Origin: a virus
Strand: one strand, 5' to 3'
DNA length: 64,000 nt
IMG/VR virus record: IMGVR_UViG_3300042878_000903
Location: 1-64,000 of that record
A program made the position numbers and the translations under genes. Shown one piece after another: positions 54,590 to 64,000 of this stretch; position 1 is the stretch's first letter; every line of letters starts with the position of its first letter. Below the pieces are notes generated by a model. The model was not told the origin of the DNA. It ran no database searches and was given only the letters and a program-made list of their open reading frames with translations.

Positions 54590-55476
54590 TATAAAAATCC
54601 TAAGTCTATCTTATATTCAATGTCCATTTCTATTCCAAGTGTTTTAACTAATGGGGTAGACAAGACTGATCTACTAATTAAACCATATTGGCTATTATAT
54701 CTGTCTTCATCATTTAATCTTAGCCCGTCTAATAAAACATTTGTAGCCCCTGAAACCTTAGCCTTAGCCCCTATTTCTATTATAGTAATTTGAGAAAAGT
54801 CTGTTGCTCCAGCGGATGAAAATGTAGAGTTAAATAGGCTAGATAACTTAAGTGATAAAATTTTATGTCCTATAGACGTTGTTGCTGCAAATCTTATTTC
54901 TTTATAATTGGTTGGTGAGCTATAAAATCTAACATAAATATAATCTAGGTTTAAATCTGTTTGATAAAAAGCAAGGGAAATTGAATCATCCACTCCGTAT
55001 CCAGCAAGATCAAAAACGGTGTCTAGGCTGTATGATTTTGATTGATTGCTTGCTGCGGTAATAGAAAAATATGAAGAGCCTATTCTGGGAGTTGGAGTTG
55101 AAACTGATATTGGCTGTTCACCATTTGAATCTTTCCAGCTTGTTGTGTTTTCAAAAGAAGATATGTATTTAGATGAATAGTCTGTATTTTGCAAAAACCC
55201 AGTAGGGAAAATTCCAATTTCTGATATTATTCCTTCAACATCTGTTGGTAGGGTGGTCTTATAAACTACGGAATATGTTGTTACTCCATTTGTTGTATTT
55301 GTTTGTATGTCAGAACTTCCAAGGAAAACTCCTGATCGATAAAATTCAAATTGCATGTCTGAGTCATTTACAGTTGGGGCTTGAGACCCTATTCCTACTG
55401 CAATGTCTTTTTGATTAAAATTAAGTCCGCTTGCCAAATAAGATGTTATAAACCTTTTACCAAATTTTGTTATCAT
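54589..55476 (-). CDS. Putative tail/baseplate protein, 295 aa
   Basis: Beta-rich with no catalytic motif, no membrane segments. Abuts the fibre gene and overlaps the 136-aa gene by 4 bases, so made with the tail genes. The N-terminal part (FGKRFITSYLASGLNF) resembles phage tail-end proteins. Exact role unknown. Confidence 0.65.
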   Translation of the reverse strand: MITKFGKRFITSYLASGLNFNQKDIAVGIGSQAPTVNDSDMQFEFYRSGVFLGSSDIQTNTTNGVTTYSVVYKTTLPTDVEGIISEIGIFPTGFLQNTDYSSKYISSFENTTSWKDSNGEQPISVSTPTPRIGSSYFSITAASNQSKSYSLDTVFDLAGYGVDDSISLAFYQTDLNLDYIYVRFYSSPTNYKEIRFAATTSIGHKILSLKLSSLFNSTFSSAGATDFSQITIIEIGAKAKVSGATNVLLDGLRLNDEDRYNSQYGLISRSVLSTPLVKTLGIEMDIEYKIDLGFL

Positions 55477-55883
55477 ATTATCATTACTCCCTTTACAATC
55501 TCTCCAACACTATTTTTAACTTCAAAAGTAACTCTAAGCAGCCTATTATTATTCCCATCGTAATATATTTCTGGATCGGTTATTGTTTGGCCAGAAGAAT
55601 ATCTTTTTCCAGTTGTTCCAATTAAAACTATGTCCTCTAAATTTGGGGCATCCGAAGTATCTATTGGTTCATCTGGTGCGGTATCATCATCGTCATCTTC
55701 AACGTCTCCATTATCACCTGGAGATGAAGCAACATATGTTTTATCTACTTTATTAGTGTATATATTTACAATATCATATTGATCGCTTTTTAATACGTCA
55801 ATTAGGGGTGAGTCTTGGGGTAGCTGGACTTTAACTCCACCAGCAATTTGCGACTTTCCTATTCTTGGTTTTTTTGTAGCCAT
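55473..55883 (-). CDS. Tail-associated hypothetical protein, 136 aa
   Basis: Acidic middle (GDVEDDDDDTAPDEP) between two beta-rich segments. ATGA overlap with the next gene. Likely virion-associated by position; no motif. Confidence 0.62.
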   Translation of the reverse strand: MATKKPRIGKSQIAGGVKVQLPQDSPLIDVLKSDQYDIVNIYTNKVDKTYVASSPGDNGDVEDDDDDTAPDEPIDTSDAPNLEDIVLIGTTGKRYSSGQTITDPEIYYDGNNNRLLRVTFEVKNSVGEIVKGVMII

Positions 55884-55903
55884 ATTAAGATTCTACCATT
55901 TCA

Positions 55904-58900
55904 TTAAACATAAATCGACCTACAAGTAAGTTTTGTAGACGGGGCTTGGCTATAACCCTGCTCAATATCCAAAACAATATATTTACCAGCCGTTTGCCCA
56001 GTATCTTCAGTTGAATAAATCATATTATTTGGATATGATATTTCAACTACATCTCCCGTTTCAATAATAGGGTTTGGGAAAACGTCTATTTGAATAACTG
56101 TTTGTTGCTTAGACCATTGAGTTCTCATCCATTTAGAAAGCTCTTTAGCTTCAGATTCTTTTTGTATCCACATAGATTCAAATGCTACTTGCTCATCATT
56201 TTTAGTTGCAGATAAATCTGGATCAAGATACTCGAACGGGTCTAGGGGAGCTACTGTTTCTCCTACTACGATAAAGCTTTTTTGACCACCGTCTGCTAAA
56301 TCAACAAATGCTCCTGTGTTATTTAAAATATAAGCATCAATTCCAAATGAGTTTGCATCGTACCCAAGTAGAGTTACGTTGGGGTTTAATATTATTTGAG
56401 GGTATTTAACAAAACCTGGTCTTGTTGCATACCTGGTTGATATTTTTTTAATTTCTCTGGCTACTGGCCCAAATTCTTTTATCCATGGACTCGATAAAGT
56501 AGAGGCAGATCCAATAGCAATAAAGTCGCCAAACACATTTTTTAGTTCCGTGGCAGAACCAACGTATGAGCCGTAATTGTCATAAGAATAAGATCCAGTA
56601 AAATCTTCTTTCTTTAATGAAGCTATATATGCATAGTCAAATGCTGATTCACCTTGTATGCCAATTAATGCAATTTTGTTGCCCATTGTTGTGGCTGCAG
56701 AATCAGTTGCTGTTATTACGGCATTGTTAAATTTAATTTTAAATATTCTTTGACCTGTTGTTGCTTGAGAAACTCTTACGTCTACTCTATAAAATTCTCC
56801 TCCAGATACTCCAGTAATTGATGCCTCTTCTGTCTTTTGAGTATCAGAAACTGGTGTCTCTACTCCGTTAACTATTTTAAATAGTTGTACATCTCTATAA
56901 TTCAATCCTTTGTTTGCTACGTTTTGAGAAGTTCCAATTTTTAAAATATAGCCGTTTAAATTATTGGCGTCAAGACCAATGCCTAGTCCAGCAGAAACAA
57001 ACTGTTCCCCAGTAACTCTTCCATTGCTACCTTTAGCAAGCTTAAAGAATAAAGCTGTTCCAATTGAAAAATATTTTTGTGATGTAAAATTAACATCTGG
57101 ATTAATTGAAGCGCAATAGTATTCTTTAGATGCCGTGGGTGCAACTATTGTAAGCAAGGATCTAGATATTAAAGAACCTGATCCATCTGTTTGTCTTAAT
57201 GAAAATACTGATTGATCTTCAACATTTGTTTTTGCAGACAAGTTTAGTTTAGATCCTGTCCATTGATTTTTTAATTCGTCAATATTTACTGAGTGGCTAT
57301 CGCCTACACCGATGCCTTTACCAGTTGCATTAAATGCATTTCTTTCTTTAATTCTATATCTTAGGGTAGGCTTAAAAGAATTTATCTTGCTTTCCCCAAG
57401 AAATTTAGCAATGTCTGAGTCTGACGTTATCCATTTCTTTATAACTGTATTTGGTGCAGATAGAGGTTCATATTGAAATTCAATTGCATCATATTCAATT
57501 ATTTCATTGTTTATTAAAAAATACCCAGCTTTATTATAAAAAGATGTATCTGCTAAGTCGCTGTAAATACTAATTGGAGACAAGGATACAACTCCTTTGT
57601 CGGCATTTGTTTCGGCTGGTGCCGTTGCCAATAAAGTAGTTTGTAACGCAGCTGCACCAATTGCGGCTGGCGGAGAAACATAAAGGTTGTCTGATGAGCC
57701 CTGATAGTTTGTGCTAATAATCGGAGTGTAAATTACTTTTACTGCCTTAACAGAAGGAACTGTTTCTTTGGTTAAAGATATTATGTTAGGAATATTAACC
57801 CCCTTAGATTCACTTCTAAACTTAAATCCAGATGTCCTTGTTGGATCAAACAAATAATCTCTAGGATAAAACTGCAGAATATCATTATTATCAAATGTTG
57901 CTATCATCTGTGTGTCTCTACATAGATCTTGAATGTGTTGCCATACAGTTTTTGTGTCTTCTGTAAACCAGTACAAAGGGACTATGGTGGCGGAGTCAAC
58001 TTTATTTGCATCCCCCTTGCCATAAGTATTAAAGTTGTACCCAGTAAATCCTACGCTATCTAAAAGCCTTCTTATGATTGCTTGTGATGGAGCATTTTGA
58101 ATTACAATATCTGGAGCTAGTATTTCTTGTAGAAATTTTGCTCCGTCTAATCCCTGTATGTCGATGTCTCCAAATTCAGACAAAGTGAATGAGTCTATGT
58201 AAAATACACCCTGTGGAATAACATCATCTCCTATTTTATTAAATGGAGAAACTTTTACATTCTTATATAGGTTAATGTTGTCTTTGTTAAATGGCATTGT
58301 TTTATCATACTCAATACCCCTTTTATCGTAGCCCTCAAGCGACATAGATAAGGCATTTGAAGTTACAGATCCAACTGGAACAATACCAGATGAGTCATCG
58401 GATGAGGTTTTTGAAACTTGAAAAGAAACTATTCTATTTGACACATCTTGTATATATCTGGCTCCGACCTCTATTATTCCAAGATACGAGTTGGCAACAC
58501 TGATTGTATTAACAGTGACAATAATCTTTTTAATATTTACTGGGGCCGACGGAGTTGTAAATTTTGTCGTTGACCATGAGGATCCATTCCAATATAATTG
58601 AAACACTCCATTGTCTGGAACAACTCCATTTGTAGATATTGTTGTTTCTGTACCAGCGTGATCTTGTATTTTAATAGACCATGTAGATGGCTTAGAGTAA
58701 GAAGTTTCAAATTTAACAAGTATGGTATTAGTAACAGCAGTTTTTGATATTGGATAATCTACAGTAAAACTAAAATTACTTAATGTTGTGCCGCCAGATT
58801 TAGGTGAAACCCAAAACTTGTATTGATTTTTAGGACTAGAAAAATAAGTTCTTACTGGAAGATCTGAAGAAACGTTATATTTTGGTATGCTATTTGTAAC

Positions 58901-59167
58901 ATTTGGGTTTAATATAAAATAATTAATTCCTGCTGCCGAAGGTCTTCTTGGGTCTATTATGCTGGTTAATGGAAATAATTTTTTAAATGGCTGATATGTT
59001 TTACCAGTAATTGGGTCTGTTTGAGTTGCAGTTTCAGCTGGTGTAGCCGTAACAGATGCATTTAAAATTAAATCGTTCATATTATATTCTAGCCAGCATC
59101 CGCCTGACATTGAATATGAAGCAGATGTATTTAGTTTATCTAGAGTTGTTTGGCTTACTGATTGCAT
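55904..59167 (-). CDS. Large minor tail protein, 1087 aa
   Basis: The start at 59167 is chosen because the ATG falls in a TAATG-type junction with the upstream gene. Beta-rich, with a segment of Ser/Thr/Asn strands; the position between the tape measure and fibre genes is that of baseplate hub or tip proteins. The C-terminal third has WIQKESEAKELSKWMRTQWSKQQT, common in phage tail-tip proteins. No enzymatic motif seen. Confidence 0.78.
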   Translation of the reverse strand: MQSVSQTTLDKLNTSASYSMSGGCWLEYNMNDLILNASVTATPAETATQTDPITGKTYQPFKKLFPLTSIIDPRRPSAAGINYFILNPNVTNSIPKYNVSSDLPVRTYFSSPKNQYKFWVSPKSGGTTLSNFSFTVDYPISKTAVTNTILVKFETSYSKPSTWSIKIQDHAGTETTISTNGVVPDNGVFQLYWNGSSWSTTKFTTPSAPVNIKKIIVTVNTISVANSYLGIIEVGARYIQDVSNRIVSFQVSKTSSDDSSGIVPVGSVTSNALSMSLEGYDKRGIEYDKTMPFNKDNINLYKNVKVSPFNKIGDDVIPQGVFYIDSFTLSEFGDIDIQGLDGAKFLQEILAPDIVIQNAPSQAIIRRLLDSVGFTGYNFNTYGKGDANKVDSATIVPLYWFTEDTKTVWQHIQDLCRDTQMIATFDNNDILQFYPRDYLFDPTRTSGFKFRSESKGVNIPNIISLTKETVPSVKAVKVIYTPIISTNYQGSSDNLYVSPPAAIGAAALQTTLLATAPAETNADKGVVSLSPISIYSDLADTSFYNKAGYFLINNEIIEYDAIEFQYEPLSAPNTVIKKWITSDSDIAKFLGESKINSFKPTLRYRIKERNAFNATGKGIGVGDSHSVNIDELKNQWTGSKLNLSAKTNVEDQSVFSLRQTDGSGSLISRSLLTIVAPTASKEYYCASINPDVNFTSQKYFSIGTALFFKLAKGSNGRVTGEQFVSAGLGIGLDANNLNGYILKIGTSQNVANKGLNYRDVQLFKIVNGVETPVSDTQKTEEASITGVSGGEFYRVDVRVSQATTGQRIFKIKFNNAVITATDSAATTMGNKIALIGIQGESAFDYAYIASLKKEDFTGSYSYDNYGSYVGSATELKNVFGDFIAIGSASTLSSPWIKEFGPVAREIKKISTRYATRPGFVKYPQIILNPNVTLLGYDANSFGIDAYILNNTGAFVDLADGGQKSFIVVGETVAPLDPFEYLDPDLSATKNDEQVAFESMWIQKESEAKELSKWMRTQWSKQQTVIQIDVFPNPIIETGDVVEISYPNNMIYSTEDTGQTAGKYIVLDIEQGYSQAPSTKLTCRSIYV

Positions 59168-59616
59168 TATACTTCTTCCAGCGAAATACTTACATCCCAA
59201 AATGCCTGTGCTGCATCCGCCGTTTTTTCCTTTACATTTCTTTTGATCATATTAAATGAGCATGAAGTAAAGCTTGCGGCAAAATCTTCGGTTCTGGCTG
59301 AGTTATAGGCTATTCTTACATTAAATGTTCCTTGGCCCTTAGCACTTAAATAAAATGCTTTTATATCTTCTGCTCCCCAGCCTGCATCTACGGTCATGGT
59401 GGAATATGACGGAACCATGCTCCAGGAGGTGGATATGTTCTTCTTATCGGCTATAAACAGCTTTCTAAGGCTTCCATTGGCCATCCTAGAGGTCTGCTCA
59501 AAGCGTTGTACATCTACGGATATTGGGGACCTATTATGTTCAGTTAATTTTTGCCATACGCTATTAGCATCTTGTATAAACAATGCTGAGCCGACTGGTA
59601 ATACTAAAGCTGCCAT
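59167..59616 (-). CDS. Tail protein (distal tail or tube-like), 149 aa
   Basis: Beta-rich single-domain protein, located just after the tape measure gene as distal tail proteins often are. One-base overlap with the tape measure stop. No specific motif; call is by context. Confidence 0.68.
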   Translation of the reverse strand: MAALVLPVGSALFIQDANSVWQKLTEHNRSPISVDVQRFEQTSRMANGSLRKLFIADKKNISTSWSMVPSYSTMTVDAGWGAEDIKAFYLSAKGQGTFNVRIAYNSARTEDFAASFTSCSFNMIKRNVKEKTADAAQAFWDVSISLEEV

Positions 59617-62600
59617 TATATATTCTTCCCTTGTCCAACCATTTTAACATTAACTTTAGCCTTTTGTCCAATAACAACTTCTGCTTTTTTAATAATCATA
59701 TTTGATAATGCCTCAACATCCATTCCATCAGATGCGTATATGTTTTGATTTACAACATATGATGCTCCAATTGCTCCATCGCCTTTTACATTATATGACC
59801 TCTTGTCAAAGCTATATCTTGGAGATGCGGCAGCCAATGTATTCATAACATCGTTTGGCATAATATTGGCACGATTTTTTAAGTGAACAAACTCTGGTCC
59901 CTTTTCTCCAACAAGATACATTCCGCTAGCGCCACCCTGTACGCCAGCAGCAGCTTTACCCATGAAAACAATATTTCCATTTGTTTTGCTCTTGCCATAC
60001 CTTTGACCATTCCAAATAAAGGTCTCACCTATTTGTAGGTCTTGGTTATTTGCAATTGATCTTCTAGCCTGTGCATTTAAAACCTTTGTCTTAACTCCAT
60101 TAAATTCTTTTTCTTCCATTGCATTTGAATAATTTCCTGAAACAGCAATATCTTTTCTTAATGCTGGCTTGCCATTTACACCCTTTACCGCATCTACAAC
60201 ATCTTTAAGAGATGCTCCGCCTTTAATGCTATTTGCAAGTGCTTCATTTACAGCAGATCCCGCTCCCGATTTTGCCAATATGCTTAGTGCATTTGCTTGT
60301 GGAGAAACTGGAATTTTATTAGTTACTACTTTTCCACCTTCATAATTTGAATACTCGGTGTATCTTGGCATTTTTTCGCCAGTAGCAGCTTCTACTGCAG
60401 CTACTAATCCTGCTGCTGCTTCTTTATTTGTTTTAACATAATCTTCTACAGATTTACCAGCAGCTTGTGCATTACCATAAAGCGCAGTCATGGAGTTATT
60501 AACTTTGTCTATTGCTGCAATTGCTTCAGCTTGTTTTTTGCGGTACGAATCTAGACTTTCTCCAGCAAGTGCTGCGCTATCTGCAAGGTCCTGTTGTTTA
60601 TTTCCAAGAGCTTCGATGGCGGCCTTAAGAGGTGCATTTGCTGCTTCAGTTGCCTTATCAATAGCTTTTGATTGCGACTCTGTTTGTTGTTGACTTGTTA
60701 ATGATTCTAAATCAAGTCTAAGCTCTTGAGACTTTTGAGTATCTCCAGTTGCTTCAGCATTTTGCATTGCAAGTCTAGTCTTTTCAATTTGTCTGCCAAG
60801 ATCCGCATCTGCTTGTGCGGCAGATAATGCTTTCTTTCTAGCTTCTGCCAGTTTATTATTTGCTTCAATTTGCTTGTTAAGTGAAGACAACTTATCTCTA
60901 TCAGATATTTGCTGTGAAACTGTTTGTCCCTTTAGTGCTTTTGTATAAGACTTAATCTTATCTTCTAGCTTAGCAAGTGCACTATATTGTTTCGATAGAA
61001 GCCCGTCTTTGCTTGAATTTGTTGCCACTACAGATGTATTTATAGCTGCAAATGAATCGGCAATTAATTTTGTTTGTGCAGCATTTAATTGAGAAAGATC
61101 TCCAGTAAATCCTTGCGCCTGCAGCCTAATCTTTTCCCACACACTTACAACCGTATCAGATCCATTAATCATTTTCTTAACCTCTGGATTTGTTTTGGCC
61201 ATTTCATCAACTGTTCCCTGAGTAATTACTGCCCCAGCTTCTTTTGATTTATTTATTTGATCAAGCATTATTTTTTCAGCTTCTGCATAACTGAGAGACT
61301 TTGTTTTTCCAGTTAAATCTTTTGCTACTAGTCTTTCTCTCTTTGCGATTAAATCATTAATTCCAGTCTCGGTAGCCATAAGAGCTGTGTTTAATGATGC
61401 TGCTTTTTCTTTATTTCCTTGGTCTTTTGTATCAGCCCCAAAACTTGTAACTGCAGAAACTGCAGCAGTTTGAGGATCTGTAATTGCTTTAAATGCTGCA
61501 TTGCCAAGTGTTGCAGTAATTGATTGGTCTTTCTTATTTGAAAGCTGAAGCATTGTATATACTTTCTTGGTTGCTTCTTCTGCAGACATCCCAGCAGCAA
61601 TTAACTGCTCTTTAATTCTTCGAACTGCATCTGGAACCTTATTAGATGGCTGTCTATCTAGTGCCTTAATCTGTTCACCAAATGTTTCTTTTACTTCAAT
61701 CTTTAATTTTTTGTATTCTGCAATAGTCATTTGGAATGGAGTTCCGCCATCCTTCATGCTTTCGTAAATTAATTTATTTGCATCAGCTAAATCTTTTGCG
61801 TCTTGTATAGTATCTTTAATTTTTAAACCAAAGTCTGTGAATCTAAGTCCAGCTTTTTTAGCTGCTTCTGCGGTTAAACCAAATGTAGCTATATTAAGAG
61901 TTTGTCCTTCTTTATAATTTTTCCATGCTTTGTAACCAGCAATTACTGCTACTGTTACCGCTGCTAATGGTGCAACTAGTCCTGCTGCTGCTGCTGCAGT
62001 TGCGCCAAATCCTGCAGAAGCTAATCCTGCTGTTGCTGCGCTGGCCGCTGCACGTTTTGTGATCATTCCACCAATTTTTGGAAGAAGCATTTGGCCACCC
62101 ATCATTCCAGCCATGCTACCCATCATTGCGCCATTTTGACCACCAAGTTTTCCACCTATTGCTCCACCTGCTGCCATTCCGCCCATCATACCAACCATGT
62201 TTGCGCCAGCACCTTGACCAAACTCTGGATTTAATCCTTTTGTCTTTAAGTATTGTATTGGGTGCATAATTGCTGCTGTTGAGTATGCGGCATTAGTTTT
62301 AAATGAACTAGCCATTCTTGCAGCACGATCTTCTTTTCCACCTGGGAATGCTCCTGGTACTCCAGCAACTAATATTTCAGAACCACCACGTTTGTAAGAC
62401 GAACCAATGGATTTAGCTGCTGATGTTATAGAGTTTGCATATAATTTTGATCCGTCTACAAGTGATCTTATTGAATAAGATACCTGATCATTAATCATTC
62501 TTGTGCTTGTTATTAATTTATTTGAGCCTGCTTTAAGAGAAGAAGCTATTGATGAGAAAGCAGAGTCTATAGATGAGCCTGCTCCTGATAAGGGAAGTTT

Positions 62601-64000
62601 TAATCCTGGTGCATAAGGGAAAGATCTTTGGCCCCCGTAAGATTTAGCTGCTTCAGCACGTGCTGCTTTTTCTGCAAGTTGTTCTGCACGTTTTGCTGGA
62701 TTTCCACTAAGCCCATATGAGTCTTTATCATTCCTAATAACTCCGCCAATTTCATATCCTGGAATAATTTTTCCACTTTGAAGTGGTCTAAATATTTCTG
62801 GTCCTTTTTCTCCAACAACATAATTTTGTCCTGGAGATACTGGCCCACCCATTTCTCTATTTCCTCTAATATCAAATATTTTCTTTTTAAGCTCTTCTGT
62901 CATTGGGGTATTTTGTTTTGAATCCCAAGTTAAATATTTATTTTTTAATATGTCTTTATCTATTGGAGAAAGCTGTCTTATAATATTTCTGTCAGCAATT
63001 AAATCATTAGCAGCCTGTCTAATAATTGAATCTAGTACGTCTGGCTCAAGACCATGCTTTAAAGCACCAGTCTTTGGATCTTTAACATATCCGTACGGCT
63101 TTTCTTTTGCCATAGCCGCTGCAAACTTGTCATAGAATAATTTTTGTGTATTTTTTCTTAAGCCAGAATTTGCAAATAATGTTTCTGCCATTCCTATTGA
63201 AAGTGAGTTAACTCCCCATGGCGCTGACTCATACATACTAGGCTTAGGAGCTCCAGTTGGTCCAAATCCTGCACCAATTCTTCTCATAGCTAAGCCCTTT
63301 AAAACATTGCCAATTATTCCTCCGTTATTAAACTTAGGCATCATGTGTGCCAGTGCGGTAGGTTCTCCATTAATTTTTTCTATTCCATAATTACGATATG
63401 ATCCCATGTACCGTGTACCATTGGCATCATTTGCTTCCATAAGTTTTGCTAAATCTGTTTTACCATATGGGTTTAAAGCAGTCTCTGCTTGAATTCCCCT
63501 AGCAACTGGGTCAGTTGAATGTGCTCTTCTTTGTCCTGGTACATTTAAGCTTTCTAAATATTCTTTTCTTAAACGAAGTTCTTTGGCTATTGAAAGGTAT
63601 TCTTTGTGTTGAAGCCTTGACCATTCTGCTTCTCCAATTTTTCCAGTACCAGATAAACCAGAAACTATGTTTGTTCTAGCACGATCAGTTAATAGTGCTA
63701 TTTTATCTGGAGGTACTTTGTTTACCTGTAAGAATCTGGTAAGTGAAGGTAAAGCCTGTTGAGATGAGCCATGCATTAAATCGCTTACAATGTCAGCTTT
63801 TTTAGCAGCACCATGAGAAAGAGCTGTATTAACACTTGCTCTTAATCTTCCGCCCCAATTTCCTACGAAATAATATTGCCTACTTAATTCTTTGGATGAC
63901 GATCTAAGCGCAGTTCCAAAAACACTGTCTTGGTATGCTCTAGCTTCTGCACCAGACAAAGACATATCTCTGCCTCGAAGCATTTCTCTTGAAAGCTTTG
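59616..64000 (-). CDS. Tape measure protein (5' end outside window), at least 1460 aa
   Basis: Sets tail length and leaves through the tail with DNA. Long helical protein with a Gly/Ala/Met-rich hydrophobic segment near residues 585-690 (from the first in-window Met), typical of tape measures, then coiled coils. Repeated VGEKGPE motifs, common in tape measure C-terminal parts, are seen twice. The frame is open to the window edge with no stop, so the gene starts beyond 64000; the first ATG here (63983) is probably internal. Confidence 0.9.
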   Translation of the reverse strand, partial: KLSREMLRGRDMSLSGAEARAYQDSVFGTALRSSSKELSRQYYFVGNWGGRLRASVNTALSHGAAKKADIVSDLMHGSSQQALPSLTRFLQVNKVPPDKIALLTDRARTNIVSGLSGTGKIGEAEWSRLQHKEYLSIAKELRLRKEYLESLNVPGQRRAHSTDPVARGIQAETALNPYGKTDLAKLMEANDANGTRYMGSYRNYGIEKINGEPTALAHMMPKFNNGGIIGNVLKGLAMRRIGAGFGPTGAPKPSMYESAPWGVNSLSIGMAETLFANSGLRKNTQKLFYDKFAAAMAKEKPYGYVKDPKTGALKHGLEPDVLDSIIRQAANDLIADRNIIRQLSPIDKDILKNKYLTWDSKQNTPMTEELKKKIFDIRGNREMGGPVSPGQNYVVGEKGPEIFRPLQSGKIIPGYEIGGVIRNDKDSYGLSGNPAKRAEQLAEKAARAEAAKSYGGQRSFPYAPGLKLPLSGAGSSIDSAFSSIASSLKAGSNKLITSTRMINDQVSYSIRSLVDGSKLYANSITSAAKSIGSSYKRGGSEILVAGVPGAFPGGKEDRAARMASSFKTNAAYSTAAIMHPIQYLKTKGLNPEFGQGAGANMVGMMGGMAAGGAIGGKLGGQNGAMMGSMAGMMGGQMLLPKIGGMITKRAAASAATAGLASAGFGATAAAAAGLVAPLAAVTVAVIAGYKAWKNYKEGQTLNIATFGLTAEAAKKAGLRFTDFGLKIKDTIQDAKDLADANKLIYESMKDGGTPFQMTIAEYKKLKIEVKETFGEQIKALDRQPSNKVPDAVRRIKEQLIAAGMSAEEATKKVYTMLQLSNKKDQSITATLGNAAFKAITDPQTAAVSAVTSFGADTKDQGNKEKAASLNTALMATETGINDLIAKRERLVAKDLTGKTKSLSYAEAEKIMLDQINKSKEAGAVITQGTVDEMAKTNPEVKKMINGSDTVVSVWEKIRLQAQGFTGDLSQLNAAQTKLIADSFAAINTSVVATNSSKDGLLSKQYSALAKLEDKIKSYTKALKGQTVSQQISDRDKLSSLNKQIEANNKLAEARKKALSAAQADADLGRQIEKTRLAMQNAEATGDTQKSQELRLDLESLTSQQQTESQSKAIDKATEAANAPLKAAIEALGNKQQDLADSAALAGESLDSYRKKQAEAIAAIDKVNNSMTALYGNAQAAGKSVEDYVKTNKEAAAGLVAAVEAATGEKMPRYTEYSNYEGGKVVTNKIPVSPQANALSILAKSGAGSAVNEALANSIKGGASLKDVVDAVKGVNGKPALRKDIAVSGNYSNAMEEKEFNGVKTKVLNAQARRSIANNQDLQIGETFIWNGQRYGKSKTNGNIVFMGKAAAGVQGGASGMYLVGEKGPEFVHLKNRANIMPNDVMNTLAAASPRYSFDKRSYNVKGDGAIGASYVVNQNIYASDGMDVEALSNMIIKKAEVVIGQKAKVNVKMVGQGKNI

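Overview
This window looks like part of a tailed-phage (Caudoviricetes) genome from an actinobacterial host. It carries a tape measure gene, tail and fibre genes, both terminase subunits, an endolysin with holin candidates, and a phage-type replisome: DnaE, DnaB-like helicase, primase, RecA, ssDNA-binding protein, RuvC-like and RecB-like nucleases. Actinobacterial markers are a WhiB protein, an Lsr2-like DNA-binding peptide, a CHAP endolysin and widespread leaderless promoters. The DNA is AT-rich, which fits streamlined freshwater actinobacteria (acI / Nanopelagicales-like) better than Streptomyces or Mycobacterium; this host call is inference. No capsid, portal, integrase, rRNA or CRISPR array is visible. 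The tape measure gene runs off the right edge.

Layout. Bases 1-2076 hold nine small + strand genes of unknown function, ending at a strong terminator. Bases 2145-2617 are a gene-free, repeat-bearing region where the two transcription directions converge. From 2618 to the end everything reads on the - strand. Read in transcription order, from the right, the order is: tape measure and tail genes (64000-51472); metallophosphoesterase, small zinc proteins, helicase, primase, SSB, DnaE and RecA (51385-41094); a 2OG oxygenase, a nuclease candidate, a vitamin B12-like cassette, RecB-like nuclease and RuvC (40944-35950); terminases (35771-33438); tRNA-Met and tRNA-Thr; then a long accessory region (33000-2618).

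The accessory region holds many host-like metabolic genes. Oxidative stress: KatG, glutathione peroxidase, thioredoxin, a Dps-like protein. Sulfur: an APS-kinase/nucleotidyltransferase fusion, sulfotransferase-like protein, cystathionine synthase/lyase-like enzyme, SsuD-like flavin monooxygenase. Others: S-adenosylmethionine decarboxylase, IMPDH/GMP-reductase, dNMP kinase, Hsp20, thermonuclease, a radical SAM/SPASM protein, a proteasome-like Ntn hydrolase, a secreted subtilase and large secreted or surface proteins. Five 2OG-Fe(II) dioxygenases are scattered through the window. Five tRNAs were found (Arg-CCG, Asn-GTT, Leu-TAA, Thr-TGT, Met-CAT); the Arg tRNA lies inside a 61-codon reading frame.

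About thirty genes shorter than 65 codons were found by reading the gaps. Most are tied to their neighbours by TAATG or ATGA overlaps, and many carry Cys-pair (zinc-knuckle-like) motifs.

The most striking non-coding observation is a recurrent promoter design. At twelve gene starts a -10 hexamer is followed by exactly six bases and then the ATG, so transcripts should start at or next to the start codon with no leader. Several of these promoters have their -35 hexamer inside the 3' arm of a hairpin that ends the previous operon. Two share an embedded inverted-repeat operator.
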